Of a DNA stretch of 64,000 nt, positions 59,870 through 64,000 are shown piece after piece. Positions within the stretch are counted from its first letter, which is position 1. Each line of letters begins with the position of its first letter. The notes below the pieces were generated by a model. That model saw only the letters and a program-made list of their open reading frames with translations, was not told where the DNA came from and searched no databases. Origin of the DNA: Bostrychus sinensis (taxonomy: Eukaryota > Chordata > Actinopteri > Gobiiformes > Eleotridae). Location of the stretch: contig CM036250.1 of the NCBI GenBank assembly GCA_020698575.1, positions 29,215,500 through 29,279,499 of the forward strand, read 5' to 3'. A program made the translations under genes and the position numbers.

Positions 59870-60865
59870 GGTATGGTTGACCAGGCTGTCGAGATAGCTA
59901 GCTTAGTATAATAACTAACTAGAATCAGGCATCTTTTCAGTGGCCCAAAGACACAGGAAATCTATCCTTTGTCATGCTTAGAACTCACAGCATAGCAGAA
60001 AAAAATAACATCACTAAAACACTGCACTGCTGACATCTTTAATGTAAAACATCTTATTAAAAGTGTATCCACCTTTAATGAACTCACTCAAAGCTCTTTC
60101 AAAAGGACCTGAGACACTTATTCTTCCATTCACATTGGTCCGTTTCCTCCATGTTTGTTCACAGAGAAGTTTGAATAGACCTGACCCTCTCACTGACACA
60201 ATGGTGTGAGGAGGACCATAGGAATCTATTCTGAATGCTAAGTGATGGGGAGGCTGCCACTTCAATAGGAGCTTGTGAGGACGAGCAAACACAGCAAGAC
60301 AATAGCACTCGAGTTGGCAGATGAGTGCTAAACTGCAAAATGTACTATGCAAATATGGCAACCACGGAAGATTTTTCTATTTAAAGTTCATTGAAAAAAA
60401 TATTAAGCCTTCATGGCCATGATGGCAACCTCACAAGACGTAAGCACTCAGACATAGTAGAGCTCTGGTCCTATCTCACAGTGGTAGAGAAGTAGTGCCC
60501 AGACATGGACTCAAACACTAATATCTTCCAATTCCAGTTTCCACTGAGCCACAAAAACCCTTAACTCTCACAATGGTAAAGAATCCATTAAAACTAATCA
60601 TTTGTTCTTTTAGTGAGTGAAGTTGGTATTATCTGTCTGTATCTCAAAATTGTAGCATAGGACTAGTCTTATAGTTATATAGTGACTGGTGACCTACCTG
60701 TGGGTCATGACCTTAACTCTTTGGAGTTTGATTGATCATGAAAAGGACGAACCGTGACGGGGCAGTGAGGAGTGGGGAGTGAAACTGTGGTAATTAGATG
60801 GGAATGAAGCTGGGAAAATGGGAGTAAGATAAGAAAGAGGCAGACCACCAGGGGATGTCAGAAGG
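59870..60865. other. lama5 intron 2, unassigned
   Basis: Nothing recognised. Confidence 0.4.
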
Positions 60866-60869
60866 TAAG

Positions 60870-61183
60870 GTGAGGTAGACTTTATTGTCCCTGTAGGGAA
60901 ATGTGTTCTCTGCATTTGATCCATCTTTCAATGCCGCTGGGACAACCTGTGAGGAGCAGCGAGCGACCGCAGTGCAGTGCTTAGGTACCCTTCTCTAGAT
61001 CCAGAACCAGGAGTACCTACAGCTGGAGGAATGGCCTATTGTGCATTTTTTTAGGTTTATGGAGGAAACCTGAGAAAATCCACCCAGACACGGGGACATG
61101 GTTCGGGATTCGAACTCGGGATTTGAACTAGGACCTTCTTGCTGTAAGACGACAATGCTAACCACTTTGCCACTGTGCTGCTA
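60870..61183 (-). mobile_element. tRNA-derived SINE, family B (minus strand)
   Basis: The plus strand starts with the complemented tail (gtagactttattgtccctg) and ends in the complemented head: gggattcgaactcggg (B box), accttcttgctgtaagac, gctaaccactttgccactg. It has a short internal duplication of the B-box segment. Confidence 0.72.
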
Positions 61184-62095
61184 TATACACATCTTTGATT
61201 TAAGCCTCTAGTCTTTATAACTAGTCTCTAGTACTTAATGTTTATCTCTATAGATTCCCAGTCATTCTAGTGACTTGTTTCTTTTTGCATAAATGACACA
61301 GAGAAACTTAGACAAGATATTGATATGAAAGTGTATAATATTATCATTATATTATAACAGAATAGTAAGACTGTGTAACGTTGCCATTATATTGTTTTGA
61401 CTTTGATTTGATCTCATAACTCCAGTTTTTTAAAGTTATATCTTGAGAGCCCTGTGTTTTCACCCTTGTCATACATGAAGGTCTGTTCCAACCTGTCGAT
61501 CAAAGGTCAAAGGCCATAGTTCATTGTCAGACTCTTCTTCACTTCCTGCCGCTTTGAACTCTCCGACTGCCTTTTACCCATTCATTCTTTCTCTCTCTCA
61601 GTCGATGCCTTCACTCAACTTTTACAAAAATAAATTAAGTTGTAGTCTTTTTAGTCATAACAGATCTCCTTTGGATGTTTGATAGTTTACAATTTCTTTT
61701 ATAACAAACAGAAAATCCAAAAAGTACATCTGAAAATGCCTCTCTAATTGTCTTCAACCAGCCCCACAAGCATATTTTCAATCCAGTCCCCTTACTTTTA
61801 ACTTGTCTGTTCTTGCTTTTCCATTTCACCTCTGTCCCCTCTCTCCTGCATCATCATCTCCTCCGTGACTTCTGACCTCCACCTTGTCTTGTTCCCATGT
61901 CTCTGTGCCCTGATTCCTCTTTTATCTGCTTCCTCTGGTCACACTAACACGAGGTTGGGGCAAGTGCAGGCCAAAGGGAAGACAGGGCAAAATGACGGAG
62001 ATAGATGAAGACACAGGTCATGGGTGGACTGTGTGAGGAACAGATAATGCTGGGAAAATCCACCTCTTCATGTACTGTAATCAGTGGTTTGGTTT
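61184..62095. other. lama5 intron 2, unassigned
   Basis: Nothing recognised apart from pyrimidine-rich tracts near 61560-61930. Confidence 0.4.
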
Positions 62096-62096
62096 G

Positions 62097-62310
62097 TACA
62101 ATTACACCGATCAGACATAATATTTTGTCCTCAAAGTTGATGTGCTAGAAGCAGCATAAGGAATTGAGCGAGTTTGACTAGGACCAAAATGTGATGGCTA
62201 GAGACAACCAGGCCAGAGAATCTCCAAAACTGCAGCTCTTATGAGGTGTCTGTTGTGGTCAGTATCTATCAAAGGAAGGAACAGTTGTGAACCGGTGACC
62301 ATATTTGGAC
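62097..62310 (+). pseudogene. Tc1-like transposase fragment
   Basis: A decayed terminus (caccgatcagacataatatt) is followed by sequence for the N-terminal DNA-binding part of a Tc1 transposase: gagcgagtttgactaggacc, aatgtgatggctagagac, atctccaaaactgcagctct, gtggtcagtatctatcaaagg and gaaggaacagttgtgaacc. It lacks the catalytic part and has indels. The terminus is the same family as the MITE at 6818-6938. Confidence 0.75.
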
Positions 62311-62415
62311 TGTGCCTATACCTTAATTAAGCCCTCACAGTTTATAGGAGTTCATAGGAAGGAGAGAGAACCAAGTATAACTAGTATTAACTAATGCTAA
62401 TAAACTTTTAAAATG

Positions 62416-62418
<3 letters not shown>

Positions 62419-62487
<69 letters not shown>
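62419..62487. repeat. (AT)n microsatellite
   Basis: About 34 AT units directly before the 62490 MITE copy. Confidence 0.96.
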
Positions 62488-62489
<2 letters not shown>

Positions 62490-62490
<1 letters not shown>

Positions 62491-62963
62491 TTTAGGATTT
62501 TTTATAGGCGTTTTGAAATAATTTCAGACACCTTTGCATTACTATTTTATGTTATAGAACTTAAAATAATGAATAGAAAACCTTTGGAGAGCTGTGACTT
62601 TGACTTTGAGAGAACACTTTGATTAAGTGTCTGTTGCTCCCTGCTGGCAATGGTGGGGAATGAACAGAGCGTAAAATTGCTAATTCGCATGGCTATTAGC
62701 AACATGATGCTAACAGATGAATAAATGAGCTTACTGCTTTGTAGTGACGGTAATTTAAGCATTGAAATGATCAGAACGAGACTGGTGACGAAATGCACAG
62801 GAGCACTTCCTGTTTTCTGTGTCTATGTAGAGTGGTGAGACCGAGCGTTTTCAGTTCTAGAGAAGGAGTCAGCATCAGCATACAGAATTCCTAAAACATG
62901 CGTGAACGAAAAACAAAATACTACAGATATGTTTTTGAGGTGAATAAACAATTATAATATGGG
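62490..62963 (+). mobile_element. GGTCCCATATTATGC-family MITE, third copy
   Basis: Shared blocks with 40635-41132: gtgtctgttgctccctgctggc, gcatggctattagcaacatgatgc, gtctatgtagagtggtgagac. The right end ataatatggg is an inverted terminus. The left terminus is replaced by the AT microsatellite. Confidence 0.68.
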
Positions 62964-64000
62964 TATAAGCTTCGCTAGATACACAACAAAGTCAGAAAAA
63001 AATGTGTTTCTCACTTTGTTATGGTGCATCCCAAAGGCACATCAATGTATCCTAAGCTATGGCAGTAAGGCTCTTTCATCAAGAGAGACCAGAACAACCA
63101 AAAAACAAGCTACCTGGCAAAAGAGTTACCCAGAGTATGTGTATTTGCTGGTCTATTGCTCTAAAAACACCAAACTCCATATTGTTCTTGTTCACTGACT
63201 ACTGCTGAACTCCTCTCAGACTTGAATTGCATTAAGCTCTATATACATGTAACAGTAGTCTGACAATGAATCAGATTATTCATGTGAGAAATTCAACTGA
63301 AAATGTGTCCTAGGAAAGTCTATATGTGTTATTCACTTTTACTGTATTTTGCTACCCACAAGTAATGTACTTTGGTATAGATGTCTGTGTGACTGCAGTG
63401 AATAGTGTCTTCTCAGCGTTGATTAAAGCCTGCGATTTAGAGATTTCCTCAAAAGCTAATCTTACTCAAAGTCTGCAGTTTCTTTTGTCCTTGTCTTTGC
63501 TGGAATGAAGCCATATCTGCTGTCTATCACTTATCTTTTTTTCCAGATTCGACTTATCAGACATTTCCGTGAGTTGAGGAGTAAGACCCAGACAGACCGA
63601 TGTATAAAGCAGTGAGGGAGAGGAGGAGAATGGCCTCGTAAATGCGGAGTAAATATTGATTTAAACTAGTTCACCTCCAGTGCTGTTTGAGTTTCAGCTT
63701 CTTTTAGCGACGGAATGACTTTGAGACAGAGGAGGGGCACACAGGAAGCATGAGCTCACACGCTAAACATTAATCTTTAATTTGACGGTTTATAGTGGTG
63801 ACCTACAGAGGCAGGAAGTGTGTCAGAATAGTATCCTAATCTCTTTAAATATCACTGTGGCTATCTGTAGGACCTTTCTGCAAAATATTTTAATACACTT
63901 GCCAAGTAGCTTATATGTACGCTGATACTGGAAAGTTAGTTGTACCATTGTGAGATAGGGACAAAGATACTAACTTCAGCCACAAAGGGATCAATAAAGG
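62964..64000. other. lama5 intron 2 to window end
   Basis: No exon recognised. The last bases (gggatcaataaagg) resemble the start of a fish SINE/LINE tail but are cut by the window. Confidence 0.4.

Noticed and set aside
62413..62622. Frame beginning with a Tyr-Ile repeat
   Set aside because: Translation of an (AT)n microsatellite running into a MITE.
50087..64000. lama5 exon 3 (expected FHVAY ... DLWVLERS)
   Set aside because: No matching sequence between suitable splice sites was found by reading; probably beyond the window.

Overview
The window looks like teleost fish nuclear DNA, probably a ray-finned fish with a compact but transposon-rich genome. The evidence is spliced vertebrate genes with GT-AG introns, a TOP-type ribosomal-protein promoter, and many fish-style transposons, SINEs and LINE tails. 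There is no prokaryotic gene organisation, no CRISPR array and no operon. Protein-coding sequence is a very small part of the 64 kb; most of the rest is intron, intergenic DNA and repeats.

Three host genes are identifiable, all on the + strand. (1) npbwr2, a neuropeptides B/W receptor (class A GPCR), is an intact single coding exon at 13941-14954, with plausible non-coding upstream exons from about 11435. (2) rps21, ribosomal protein S21 of the 40S subunit, has five coding exons from 23585 to 25997 plus a TOP-type non-coding first exon, and encodes a complete 83-residue protein. (3) The 5' end of lama5 (laminin alpha-5) has exon 1 at 39864-40163 and exon 2 at 49934-50086. These encode the signal peptide and the beginning of the laminin N-terminal domain; intron 2 runs past the window edge. 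From memory, human RPS21, LAMA5 and NPBWR2 all lie on 20q13.33, so this is a conserved block with local rearrangement. The genes do not act in one pathway: one is a brain peptide receptor, one a housekeeping ribosomal protein and one a basement-membrane protein.

Layout. 1-4384: an LTR fragment and a CR1/L2/Rex1-like LINE reverse transcriptase, cut in two by a 2.8-kb hAT-like element with an 8-bp target duplication. 4385-11400: unassigned DNA with Tc1, SINE, LINE and hAT-like fragments. 11400-20900: the npbwr2 locus and downstream TTAA-flanked and hAT-like MITEs. 20907-22420: a solo LTR with a perfect 5-bp duplication, and a terminal-inverted-repeat element carrying a 15-bp minisatellite. 23000-26060: rps21, with a MITE in its third intron. 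26100-39400: gene-free spacer with many repeat relics. 39400-64000: lama5 promoter, exons 1 and 2, and two large introns full of MITEs, SINEs, LINE tails and microsatellites. The clearest structural find there is a hAT element inside a second hAT element, each with a perfect 8-bp target duplication (54022-55667).

No new gene system was found. The most unusual recurring signal is a hAT-like non-autonomous family whose interior is a degenerate roughly 12-bp minisatellite (core AAACCAGGACT), seen at about ten places in both orientations.
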